From: Pseudoalteromonas luteoviolacea
GTDB lineage: Bacteria; Pseudomonadota; Gammaproteobacteria; Enterobacterales; Alteromonadaceae
Assembly: GCF_021654285.1 (NCBI RefSeq)
Contig: NZ_JAKFZS010000020.1
Span: 1-64,000, forward strand
Direction: 5' to 3'
DNA: 64,000 nt
The notes under the pieces are model-generated. The model saw only the letters and a list, made by a program, of their open reading frames with translations, had not been told where the DNA came from and did no database searches. Positions 47,298 to 55,175 of the stretch are shown here, piece by piece; the first letter of the stretch is position 1; the number at the start of each line of letters is the position of its first letter. Both the position numbers and the translations under genes were made by a program.

Positions 47298-48863
47298 TTA
47301 TTTAGCTGTATCACGATATTTTGAAAGCAAAGCAACTTTGTCCACTTTGCCGTTTTTATTTAATGGCATATCCGTTAGAACCACATATTGAGACGGTATC
47401 ATGTAATGTGGTAACCGCTGCTTTAATGCCTTATTTAACTCGCCACTGTCGATAGGCTTATTGAGTAATAAAAACGCGATTAAGCGCTTTTCATTACCAT
47501 CAACCGCACTCGCTAAAACATGCGCACTCATCACAGTGTCTAAGCTCTCTAGCTCTGTTTTTATTTCCGCCAGCTCTATCCTAAAGCCTTTGACTTTCAC
47601 CTGATCATCCGTTCGGCCTACAAATTCTAAATCACCACTTGATAGCATTTTTACACGATCGCCAGTGCGATAAAGACGCTCCCCCCCTAAAGGGGTTTCA
47701 ACTTGATCAACAAAGCGTGCCCGAGTCAATTCAAATTGACCTATGTAGCCCAGTGCGACACCATCGCCCGCAATGTATAGCTCTCCTTCTTGCTCTGGTG
47801 CCACACATTGCAACTTATCATCTAAAACATACACCCGGGTATTCGCTATTGGTTTACCTATTGGCATCACATCCAGCGGTAAAGTAAGCCGACAAGCCGT
47901 TGCAAAGGTCGTGCATTCCGTGGGTCCGTATATATTGCTGATATTTGTATTGGGCAGCACCGCCAAAGCCTTGCGCATATGCGCTAAATTGTGTGCTTCT
48001 CCCCCAGTAAGAATGGTATGCAAAGGTTCAAATATTTCGGGCTTTTCCGCTATTACAGTGTTAAACAAGGCTGTCGTAATAAACAATGTATTCACCTGAT
48101 GCGCACTAATACATCTACCTAGATTAGCAATTGTTGGCAGCGCATTTGGGAATATCACACAGCACCCACCATTTAGCAGTGGCCCCCAGATCTCAAAAGT
48201 CGCCGCATCAAAGCTGACCGTCGCCAAATGCAGCACCCGCGTTTGCTCATTGAGCTCAACATAATCAACATCACTGACTAACCGCAGCACACCAATATGC
48301 GCAACAGCAACTCCTTTTGGCTCACCCGTAGACCCAGAAGTAAAGTTAATGTACGCCATTTCTCGGTGTGCAACTTCAGGCTCACTTGCATCTGCAAACT
48401 GACATTCAGCGTCAATATCTTCTAAATTGATAAAGTGAACCGGCAGAGGTAAAGCTTCCACTTTACTGTTCTCGCACAGCACCAGCCGTGTGCGACTTTG
48501 ATAAATCATGGACTGCTGGCGTTTAATAGGTAAGTTCGAATCCAACGGCAAGTATGCTGAACCCAGCTTTAAGATTGCCAACATCGCAACCACCATACGT
48601 GGGCTTTTATTCAAACTAAATGCAATACTCGTATCTTGCTCATGACCGCGCATTTTAAGTACATTCGCCAGCTGATTAGCTTGCCTTTCAAGTTCGCCGT
48701 AGGTCACTTTCACATCACGCCATTCAAGTGCAATCGCATGTGGTGTCCGCTTTGCTTGTTTGGTAAATGCGTGGGCAATGCTCATTTGGCGGTCAAATTC
48801 AACATAGGTATCATTCACTTGCGCTAACAACACCGACGCTTCAGCCTGTTTATTGACTGTCAT
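47298..48863 (-). CDS. Stand-alone NRPS adenylation domain, isoleucine-like pocket
   Basis: About 521 residues from ATG 48863, the first ATG after the thioesterase stop; a GTG further upstream overlaps that gene. All adenylation motifs are present: INFTSGSTGEPKG (A3), YGPTE (A5), YRTGD (A7), NKNGKVDK (A10). By hand alignment to GrsA the ten specificity positions read D-A-F-F-L-G-I-T-F-K. This differs at one place from a published isoleucine code (DAFFYGITFK) and unlike the threonine code of SyrB1 (DFWNVGMVHK). No condensation or carrier domain is fused, so it should load the free carrier protein encoded at 49673-49915, as KtzB or CytC1 do for their carriers. Confidence 0.92.
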   Translation of the reverse strand: MTVNKQAEASVLLAQVNDTYVEFDRQMSIAHAFTKQAKRTPHAIALEWRDVKVTYGELERQANQLANVLKMRGHEQDTSIAFSLNKSPRMVVAMLAILKLGSAYLPLDSNLPIKRQQSMIYQSRTRLVLCENSKVEALPLPVHFINLEDIDAECQFADASEPEVAHREMAYINFTSGSTGEPKGVAVAHIGVLRLVSDVDYVELNEQTRVLHLATVSFDAATFEIWGPLLNGGCCVIFPNALPTIANLGRCISAHQVNTLFITTALFNTVIAEKPEIFEPLHTILTGGEAHNLAHMRKALAVLPNTNISNIYGPTECTTFATACRLTLPLDVMPIGKPIANTRVYVLDDKLQCVAPEQEGELYIAGDGVALGYIGQFELTRARFVDQVETPLGGERLYRTGDRVKMLSSGDLEFVGRTDDQVKVKGFRIELAEIKTELESLDTVMSAHVLASAVDGNEKRLIAFLLLNKPIDSGELNKALKQRLPHYMIPSQYVVLTDMPLNKNGKVDKVALLSKYRDTAK

Positions 48864-48877
48864 TATCCTTATCCCAG

Positions 48878-49669
48878 TTATTCCATCAGTTGTTTGCACT
48901 CGTTTTCAATCTGTCGAAGCAGTTGATTTTGGTGTGAGTGCAAAAAGAAGTGCTCTCCCTCAAAGCAGATTAACTCAAAGTTGTTGTGGGTATAGTTTTG
49001 CCAAGCTTGCATGACCATAGGCGGGTCTATTTTGTCGTGCACCCCACTCAAAGCCGTTATTTTGACATTGACGGGTGTCCGCTCACTATCGGGCCATAAC
49101 TCGGACAAGGCCATGTCTGATCTTAAAATCGGCTCAAGCATACGCATTAACCTTTTATCTTCGAGAATATGAGCGGGAGTACCGCCCATTTTCGCGACTC
49201 GAGCATAAAAAGCACTGCTGTCCAGGTTATACATATATGGCAAAATACATGGCTCACTCGGTGCTCTACATGCTGACAAAAACAGTTGCAGTGGTAACGG
49301 CTTTTGTAACGCTTCTAACTTGCGTGTTAACTCAAATGCAATACGAGCACCAAAACTATGACCAAAAATAACATACGGACATTCGCCATAGTCTTGGTCG
49401 AGCATACCAATCGCATCAATTAACTCATCCAATAATGTCGACCAATCGGCATATAAAGCAGCTCTTAACCGAGACTCTCTGCCAGCCAATTTATAGGCCA
49501 ACACCTCGATACTTTCACCCAACTCTTTTTGCCAAGGGAGGAACATCCGCGCTCCTCCACCTGCATAGGGAAAGCAGATTAATCGCAGCTTTACATTTTT
49601 TGTCTTTGTATTGGCACGTAACCAATACGCATCAGCATGCTCAGCTTTTGTATTTATCTGCAGTGTCAT
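48878..49669 (-). CDS. Type II thioesterase
   Basis: A 263-residue alpha/beta hydrolase of the GrsT type. It has the PYAGGGARMF segment near residue 34, the nucleophile motif GHSFG with Ser105, an Asp near DKIDPP and a His in EGEHFFLH. Such enzymes clear or release acyl groups from carrier proteins. Here it could release the finished modified amino acid from the stand-alone carrier. Kutzneride has a comparable enzyme (KtzF). It starts three bases after the carrier gene. Confidence 0.92.
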   Translation of the reverse strand: MTLQINTKAEHADAYWLRANTKTKNVKLRLICFPYAGGGARMFLPWQKELGESIEVLAYKLAGRESRLRAALYADWSTLLDELIDAIGMLDQDYGECPYVIFGHSFGARIAFELTRKLEALQKPLPLQLFLSACRAPSEPCILPYMYNLDSSAFYARVAKMGGTPAHILEDKRLMRMLEPILRSDMALSELWPDSERTPVNVKITALSGVHDKIDPPMVMQAWQNYTHNNFELICFEGEHFFLHSHQNQLLRQIENECKQLME

Positions 49670-49672
49670 CAG

Positions 49673-49915
49673 TTACGCAGTTGCTGTTTGGTTTTGGGTA
49701 ATAAACTCAGCAACAGCGCCCAAACGACCATCCTCAAATAATGCATCTGCGGTCAGCGCGTCTTCGCCATAAAGAGCGTCGGTGCGAGATAACAACTTAA
49801 TCGCACTCAATGAATCACCACCGATGTCAAAAAAGTCATCTTGTAAAGAGACCGACTCTAAGTTCAATATTTCTTGGCACAGCGCCAATACTGTTTGTTC
49901 AATGTCTTTCATCAT
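49673..49915 (-). CDS. Stand-alone peptidyl carrier protein
   Basis: An 80-residue carrier with the phosphopantetheine motif IGGDSLSA (Ser35). It has no other domain. It is the natural partner of the free adenylation domain and the halogenase, because SyrB2-type halogenases act only on amino acids tethered to such carriers. It follows the halogenase by 15 bases. Confidence 0.92.
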   Translation of the reverse strand: MMKDIEQTVLALCQEILNLESVSLQDDFFDIGGDSLSAIKLLSRTDALYGEDALTADALFEDGRLGAVAEFITQNQTATA

Positions 49916-49930
49916 CTTTCCTTAATTGCA

Positions 49931-50902
49931 TTACCACTCACGGCGGTTAAACGGCGTGTTATTAAACGTTTTTTCAATCAGTGCATTATGGCCAATTGAA
50001 TCTGTACCTGAAACTAACACTGAACCATGGTTATCAAGGCTGGCATTCGCACCAAACTCATCCAAGCTTTGCGAATACGGATATACTTTTACATCTGTCG
50101 GGACATAACGCGCGGCATAACCTAAACGCATATTTTTTTCACCCGAATGAGGGTAAGAAGCGTGCATGAGGGTAGACCAAAAGATAACAAATTGGCCGGG
50201 CTTCATAACTAATGGAACCGCTTGAGATTCATCAGGTTTCCAGTTCGGATCTTTTTGCAGTTGGCGATAGTCATATCCAAAAAAGCCGCGTTTAATACCA
50301 TCTTTTTCCACTGAATTGATCTGAGATTCATCATAAGTGAGTTCTTTGGTTTCGTCATAATTCATGGTTTTATGCGTTCCTGGCATGATCTGCAGGCAAC
50401 CATTTTCAATTGTAGACTCTGTAAACGCAGTCCAAACCGTAATCGTACCAGAGTGCTCAGAACCTTCAGGCCATTCAATCTGTGGTTTTTTCGACGCGGC
50501 TACGTTGGCAAATGTACCCGCTTGATGCCAATCAGTGCCTTCATCACCTGGGTATTTAGGGAAAAACTCCGTTCTCCAGCACAGTAAATCACGACCTAAA
50601 ATGCTTGCAACACGATCAATAATTTCACGCTTACAGATGTGCTCTGCAAGGAAATCAATATCGAGGTGACGATCATAATTGGATATATTGGTACTACCTG
50701 AGATGCCGTCATCGCCACGGTAAATTGACTTTCGACTGTCCACCAGCTTCGGGCGAAGCTTTTTGAATTTTTCAGTCATTTCTTCTGGCGTGTATGCGGT
50801 GAATGGACCTGCAAAACCTTGTCTACGAAACTGTTCTAATTCTTCTTTCGAAAATGAAAAATCCTCTGCTAAGCAGGGCTCGATTTGTTCTTCTAACATC
50901 AT
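49931..50902 (-). CDS. Non-haem Fe(II)/2-oxoglutarate aliphatic halogenase (SyrB2-like)
   Basis: A 323-residue PhyH-fold protein very close to SyrB2 in its core. The first metal motif reads His126-Gln-Ala128 in DWHQAGTFAN, so the Asp/Glu of hydroxylases is replaced by Ala; this leaves an open site for chloride and is the hallmark of carrier-dependent halogenases. The distal His247 is in LMHASYPHSG and the 2-oxoglutarate Arg is Arg265. The block WTAFTES near residue 157 and GFFGYDYRQLQ near 206 also match SyrB2. It should chlorinate an unactivated carbon of the carrier-bound amino acid. It is the first gene of the six-gene operon. Two ATGs (50902 and 50899) are possible starts. Confidence 0.93.
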   Translation of the reverse strand: MMLEEQIEPCLAEDFSFSKEELEQFRRQGFAGPFTAYTPEEMTEKFKKLRPKLVDSRKSIYRGDDGISGSTNISNYDRHLDIDFLAEHICKREIIDRVASILGRDLLCWRTEFFPKYPGDEGTDWHQAGTFANVAASKKPQIEWPEGSEHSGTITVWTAFTESTIENGCLQIMPGTHKTMNYDETKELTYDESQINSVEKDGIKRGFFGYDYRQLQKDPNWKPDESQAVPLVMKPGQFVIFWSTLMHASYPHSGEKNMRLGYAARYVPTDVKVYPYSQSLDEFGANASLDNHGSVLVSGTDSIGHNALIEKTFNNTPFNRREW

Positions 50903-51387
50903 TATTCCTTTGACTATAAAAGTTTAGGCTGAGTCAGCCTTTTCATTATTTTTTTAATAATTACCCATTTTTTATGGACATATGTCCATGGAAAAGAAAC
51001 ATACTACATAAAATAAGGTACAACAACACAAATAACAATTTGATACATTTAATACACATAATTATGAGTTATCTTCATGTCGAGAAGTTTTCATTCCATT
51101 TGGATTGACTATTTAATCGTCAATACACTAATGTGTGAAAAGTTACTCTTCAGCGAATTAAAAATAAAAAATCCAATAGAAAATTAAAAGTAGACTTTAA
51201 AAACATAAAAAAATCATTGTTATTTTTTTTTTGATTTATTTATTCTTTACTATTGAGGTTACTTTTCAGGTACACGCGATCTATGCATAAAGTATTCAAG
51301 CTGATTTTAGTAATAATACAGTTAAAGCATTTACTCTAAAAACAGTTTTATTGAAGACAACATTGGCATAATTCACAAGGAGGATCG
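50903..51387. promoter_or_regulatory. Divergent regulatory region, halogenase operon / araC-type gene
   Basis: A 485-base, very AT-rich stretch with no gene. It should hold the promoters of the halogenase operon (minus) and the AraC-family gene (plus). A perfect 16-base palindrome lies close to the halogenase. A strong AAGGAGG sits before the araC-type ATG at 51388. Confidence 0.6.
50974..50989. promoter_or_regulatory. Perfect palindrome upstream of the halogenase gene
   Basis: ATGGACATATGTCCAT is a perfect 16-base palindrome whose centre lies about 80 bases before the halogenase start. It stands out in an AT-rich spacer. It is a good candidate operator; AraC proteins usually prefer direct repeats, so the binder may be another factor. 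Confidence 0.5.
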
Positions 51388-52158
51388 ATGTATTTTCAAA
51401 CTGAACAGTTAACCGCTCCCATCATGGCATTTGCTTATTCATATGCACACGGCATTAATGAACCTCAGCATGCGCATACTAGCGTACAACTTTTGCATAC
51501 GCTGACTGGCGTTTTGAGGGTCACAACACCCCAAGGGCGATGGATCATTCCACCAGATAGAGCACTATGGATCCCTGCTAACGTACCCCATAGCATCAAA
51601 GCGCATGGTAAAGTAGAGGTAAGAACCTTGTTTTTAGACCCCTTTGCCAGAGCCGATCTGCCTAGCGACTGTGGTATCTTCCAAGTTCCTGAATTACTTA
51701 AAGCATTGATCAATAGCGCTGTTGATATTCCCACTCCTTGCCCAAAGGGAGGCAGAGAAGAGCGCATCCTAGAACTTGTTTTAGATGAACTACGCGACTT
51801 ATCACTACATGATTTCAATGTCCCCTTACCAGAAGATGAGACACTTTTAAAACTATGTGAAAAAATCACCGCTCGCTTAGAACACCCGTGGTCTCTAACT
51901 GATGCCGCTTACATGCTAAGCGTCTCAGATCGCACAGTATCAAGGCGCTTTCATCAAGCCACAGGCCTCAGTTTTGGCGAATGGCTTCGACGAAAGCGCC
52001 TTATGCGCAGTATGGAGCTGTTGGCTCAAGGCCACAATGTGATCGATACTGCACTGGCAGTCGGATATGATAGCCCAGGCGCTTTTAGTGCCATGTTTAA
52101 GCGTCGTGTTGGATTAGCACCAGTCGACTTTATAGCGCAGCCACAAACAGTCGCTTAA
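51388..52158 (+). CDS. AraC-family transcriptional regulator of the cluster
   Basis: A 256-residue regulator with an N-terminal cupin-like ligand domain (HAHTSVQLLH near residue 27, ALWIPANVPHSIKAHG near 56) and a C-terminal double helix-turn-helix of the AraC type (residues 155-250, including GYDSPGAFSAMFKRRVG). The cupin/HTH layout resembles NimR-type regulators. A strong ribosome site precedes the ATG. It stands between the two biosynthetic operons and its stop overlaps the stop of the reductase gene in a shared TTAA, so no terminator separates them. It probably controls one or both operons in response to a pathway product. Confidence 0.9.
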   Translation: MYFQTEQLTAPIMAFAYSYAHGINEPQHAHTSVQLLHTLTGVLRVTTPQGRWIIPPDRALWIPANVPHSIKAHGKVEVRTLFLDPFARADLPSDCGIFQVPELLKALINSAVDIPTPCPKGGREERILELVLDELRDLSLHDFNVPLPEDETLLKLCEKITARLEHPWSLTDAAYMLSVSDRTVSRRFHQATGLSFGEWLRRKRLMRSMELLAQGHNVIDTALAVGYDSPGAFSAMFKRRVGLAPVDFIAQPQTVA

Positions 52159-53183
52159 TTTAGCTCAACAACGCAGTCCCCTCGCGGGAACGTCATGCAA
52201 GCTAAACGTGCGCCGGCCTCAAAGCTGGCGTCATCTAGCGCTTCTCTGCCTTCAGAATGACAGGGGCCTTTAATCGTCACACTGCATGCGCCACACAAAC
52301 CACTACGACATACTGAAGGAATTTCGACGCCTTGTGACTCAGATAATGCCAACAGTGTTTGCGTGCCATCTGTTTTCCATCGCACATCATGTGGCATCAA
52401 CTGAACGTGCATTGATGTCGGCTCAGCTTCTCTTGCATTGTTGGTATTCACCACAAAAAAGGATTCAACCAACACATTTTCTGGCGCCACATCTAGCGAT
52501 ATTAACGCTTGTTGCATATCAGTCGTAAATGCCGCACCACCACACAAATAAGCCAAACGCTCATGAAGATCAGGGCATACGTCAGCAATGCGATCTGCCG
52601 TCCACCTACCAAGCTGCCCTCTCGACAAGTCAGTCTCTGAGGTGAAAGTCGTCACTAACTTTACATTGGGTAAAAGCTTAATGAGCGCTTCAAGTTCGTT
52701 ATAGCCAATTAAATCTTGACGTTGTTTGACAGATATCAACATCACCACATCACAAGATAATTGGGCATCAGCCAGCTCATGTAACATTGCTATGAAAGGC
52801 GTTACACCACTGCCTGCCGCCATCCATAACAACTTCTTTTTTGACTCACTTGGCAAGACAAATTGCCCTGTAGGTACCCCCACATCAAGCCTCAACCCTA
52901 TCGCGGCATGATCGCACAACCAATTTGATACTAGGCCTTGATTGACCCGCTCAATGGTTAATCGGATCGTACTTCTATCTTGCGATGACGAAGAAATAGT
53001 ATAACAGCGTCGAAGCGATTTCCCCTGTATTACAAGCTCTAACGCCACATATTGACCAGCAGAGAACTGCAAAAAGGGTAGCCCATCGACACGGCGCAAA
53101 TATATCGAAATACAGCTTTGAGTTTCAATCGCGATCCGTGAAATTTGGCATTCAACGCTGGCTGCTTTGTTCATCCTAGACAT
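52155..53183 (-). CDS. FAD- and 2Fe-2S-containing NAD(P)H reductase
   Basis: About 342 residues from ATG 53183, which has a GAGGA upstream and begins after the exporter stop; the frame opens further upstream only over the neighbour. Domains in order: FAD-binding (RRCYTISS), NAD(P)-binding (MAAGSGVTPF), and a C-terminal plant-type ferredoxin with CRSGLCGACSVTI and a later Cys. This is the phenol hydroxylase/HmpX-type reductase layout. Its likely job is to pass electrons to an oxygenase; the AurF-type diiron enzyme in the same operon is the obvious client. It is the last gene of the operon. Confidence 0.9.
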   Translation of the reverse strand: MSRMNKAASVECQISRIAIETQSCISIYLRRVDGLPFLQFSAGQYVALELVIQGKSLRRCYTISSSSQDRSTIRLTIERVNQGLVSNWLCDHAAIGLRLDVGVPTGQFVLPSESKKKLLWMAAGSGVTPFIAMLHELADAQLSCDVVMLISVKQRQDLIGYNELEALIKLLPNVKLVTTFTSETDLSRGQLGRWTADRIADVCPDLHERLAYLCGGAAFTTDMQQALISLDVAPENVLVESFFVVNTNNAREAEPTSMHVQLMPHDVRWKTDGTQTLLALSESQGVEIPSVCRSGLCGACSVTIKGPCHSEGREALDDASFEAGARLACMTFPRGDCVVELN

Positions 53184-53203
53184 ACATTTATTCCTCATAT
53201 CAC

Positions 53204-54085
53204 TTATGCTGTGACACTGGCAGGGCGAAGCCAAGACCAGGCTTTGGCGCCGTATTGAATAATCGCAATACCCGCAACCGTAACAATCGCCCCCAAACAA
53301 TTCGCTACTGTCACTTGTTCATCCAATAGGAGTACACTACCTATCATGGCAAAAAATGGCATCAGCAAACTAAATGGTGAGATCTTGTCGACACTAAATT
53401 TTGCCAATAATTTGTACCACAAAATAAATGCCAAAATGCCGCCCAAAAATGCGGTGTAAAGTAATGCACCCCAAGCAGGTAAACTGGCTTGTGTGATTGA
53501 CTCCCATTGGCCTTGTTCAATTAAGAACGATAATCCTAAAAGCATAGGGAATGCATACATAGCGACGGCTGCGTTTAAGCCCACAGGGTCAAAAGGCCCC
53601 AGCTTACGTACACAAATATTACCGATTGCAAACATCAAAGCAGAACAAGCGATAATAACCAGTCCCAACACACTGGTATTTTGCTGCGGTAAGCCGAGGA
53701 TCAAAGAGACGCCAACCAAACAAACCGCAGTGCCAACAAAGCCAAAGCGCGTCAATTTTTCACCTAATAGGACTGACCCTAAAATCAAGGTAAAAATGGC
53801 ATTCGTTTGATAAACAATCATCCCTGAGGTCACATCAGCGTATTGAAAGCCGATATACAGCAATGCAAAGTGCGCAACCCCTTGAGTTAAGCCCACTGCC
53901 GATGCTTTTCCAAAGTGCCCCTTTAGCCTTGTCAAAAAAGGAGCCAGACACACCAACATCAATAAAAATCGCAAAGCCACCATAAATACAGGGGGAAACT
54001 CGCCGATCCCAAATTTAAGCATGACAGCCTGAACACCCCAAATGCAGGGAACCAGCAAAGCAACAAAAAACCACAGTGTGCTCAT
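53204..54085 (-). CDS. EamA/DMT-family exporter
   Basis: A 293-residue protein with about ten membrane spans and two EamA repeats, in the drug/metabolite transporter superfamily. Members such as RhtA and YdeD export amino acids and related metabolites. Inside this operon it is the best candidate exporter for the product or for an excess modified amino acid. It lies nine bases after an SRPBCC gene. Confidence 0.88.
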   Translation of the reverse strand: MSTLWFFVALLVPCIWGVQAVMLKFGIGEFPPVFMVALRFLLMLVCLAPFLTRLKGHFGKASAVGLTQGVAHFALLYIGFQYADVTSGMIVYQTNAIFTLILGSVLLGEKLTRFGFVGTAVCLVGVSLILGLPQQNTSVLGLVIIACSALMFAIGNICVRKLGPFDPVGLNAAVAMYAFPMLLGLSFLIEQGQWESITQASLPAWGALLYTAFLGGILAFILWYKLLAKFSVDKISPFSLLMPFFAMIGSVLLLDEQVTVANCLGAIVTVAGIAIIQYGAKAWSWLRPASVTA

Positions 54086-54094
54086 AGCCTTCTC

Positions 54095-54586
54095 CTAAGC
54101 TGACTCAGTTTCTAACACGCATAGTGACGCCACATTTTTCAATGCTGCCTTAGCAAAATCAGTCAAAAATGTCTCTAATTGCTGCTGCGAAGTTTGGCTG
54201 TCTTTCGGCTCCCCAGCCATTTCCCAAACCACACGGCATTGCTGTTCTGAAATAGGCTCGACTCGAATATGCTCCCACAAATTGCGAATATCTAATGATG
54301 TTAAAATGATATTCCAATGCATAGACATGCTTGCGTCATCTCGCTCAGTTAGCTGATCAATAACAAAATCACCGGAAGCAAAAAACTTTCGGCGAACGGC
54401 TCCCTCGCCGTCACTGAGCATTTCAATCCGCTCTAATCCATCCGTAAATCGGTCAAATGCTGAAAAATTCCCTACCACAGACCAAGCCGTGCTAGCCGGT
54501 GCATTAATCTCAATATCGTTATATACAGTGCCTGTATTGGGAATAGTCGCATATGCTTTGCGCTGTGTTTGATTCGTTGTTTTCAT
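54095..54586 (-). CDS. SRPBCC (polyketide cyclase-like) protein 1
   Basis: About 163 residues from ATG 54586, seven bases after an AGGAATAATC; an upstream in-frame ATG has no ribosome site. It has the START-like SRPBCC pattern: NAPASTAWSVVGNFSAFDRF near the start, GAVRRKFF in the middle, and a long C-terminal helix. It is a tandem paralogue of the next gene upstream. Proteins of this fold (MgoD/PvfD, HamE in my recollection) are a fixed part of mgo/pvf/ham pathways, where they probably bind or cyclise the reactive intermediate. Confidence 0.85.
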   Translation of the reverse strand: MKTTNQTQRKAYATIPNTGTVYNDIEINAPASTAWSVVGNFSAFDRFTDGLERIEMLSDGEGAVRRKFFASGDFVIDQLTERDDASMSMHWNIILTSLDIRNLWEHIRVEPISEQQCRVVWEMAGEPKDSQTSQQQLETFLTDFAKAALKNVASLCVLETESA

Positions 54587-54658
54587 GATTATTCCTTTCA
54601 ATTGCTACATCTAAAATCAGGGTGTAACGAACTTGCGATTCATTACACCCCCAAAAAT

Positions 54659-55141
54659 TTAAGCTGCTTGCTCGATAAGCCCTTTAGCATTATTCAATGC
54701 CGCCGTAGCAAATGTTGCAATAAAGTCCTCAAAGTCCGGTTGCAATGTGTCTTCATTTGCAGGCTCGCCAGCAATATCCCAGAACACGCGAGCTTGACCA
54801 TCTGGCAAAGCTTCAACTCGCATAGAAGACCATAAGTTATTGATATCCATATTGGTAAATAATAGACTCCAACTCATGATGTGATTCTGCTCATCGTAGC
54901 TATTCAGCTGCTCTAAAACTAAGTGACCATCAGCAAAAAACTTTTTGCGAACAGCACGTATCCCTTCACCTGTCATTTCAATGCGCTCAAGACCGTCGAC
55001 AAATTTGTCAAAGCCGGCAAAGTTGCCAACAACTTCCCATGCCTGATCGGGTGTTGCTTTGACATCGACAGACGTACTAACAGTGCTTGTTTTAGGTACA
55101 TGAATAAGCGTTGAACGTTGCTCTTTATAAGGGGTACTCAT
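54659..55141 (-). CDS. SRPBCC (polyketide cyclase-like) protein 2
   Basis: A 160-residue paralogue of the protein at 54095-54586, sharing the VVGNF-x-x-FD-x-F, GLERIEM, RKKFFA and AGEP segments. The two arose by tandem duplication but have diverged in the ligand-cavity region. Known mgo/pvf clusters have one such gene as far as I recall, so a second copy could mark an added step. It lies 34 bases after the NRPS gene. Confidence 0.85.
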   Translation of the reverse strand: MSTPYKEQRSTLIHVPKTSTVSTSVDVKATPDQAWEVVGNFAGFDKFVDGLERIEMTGEGIRAVRKKFFADGHLVLEQLNSYDEQNHIMSWSLLFTNMDINNLWSSMRVEALPDGQARVFWDIAGEPANEDTLQPDFEDFIATFATAALNNAKGLIEQAA

Positions 55142-55175
55142 AACAGTTTCCTTTGTTTAATTATTAAATTGTTTT

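Noticed and set aside
47298..48863. Threonine as substrate by analogy with syringomycin SyrB1
   Set aside because: The pocket residues read as an aliphatic, isoleucine-like code and lack the polar residues of threonine codes.
49931..50902. Reading the iron enzyme as an ordinary phytanoyl-CoA hydroxylase
   Set aside because: The metal-binding Asp/Glu is replaced by Ala within a SyrB2-like block and the gene sits with a free carrier and adenylation domain.
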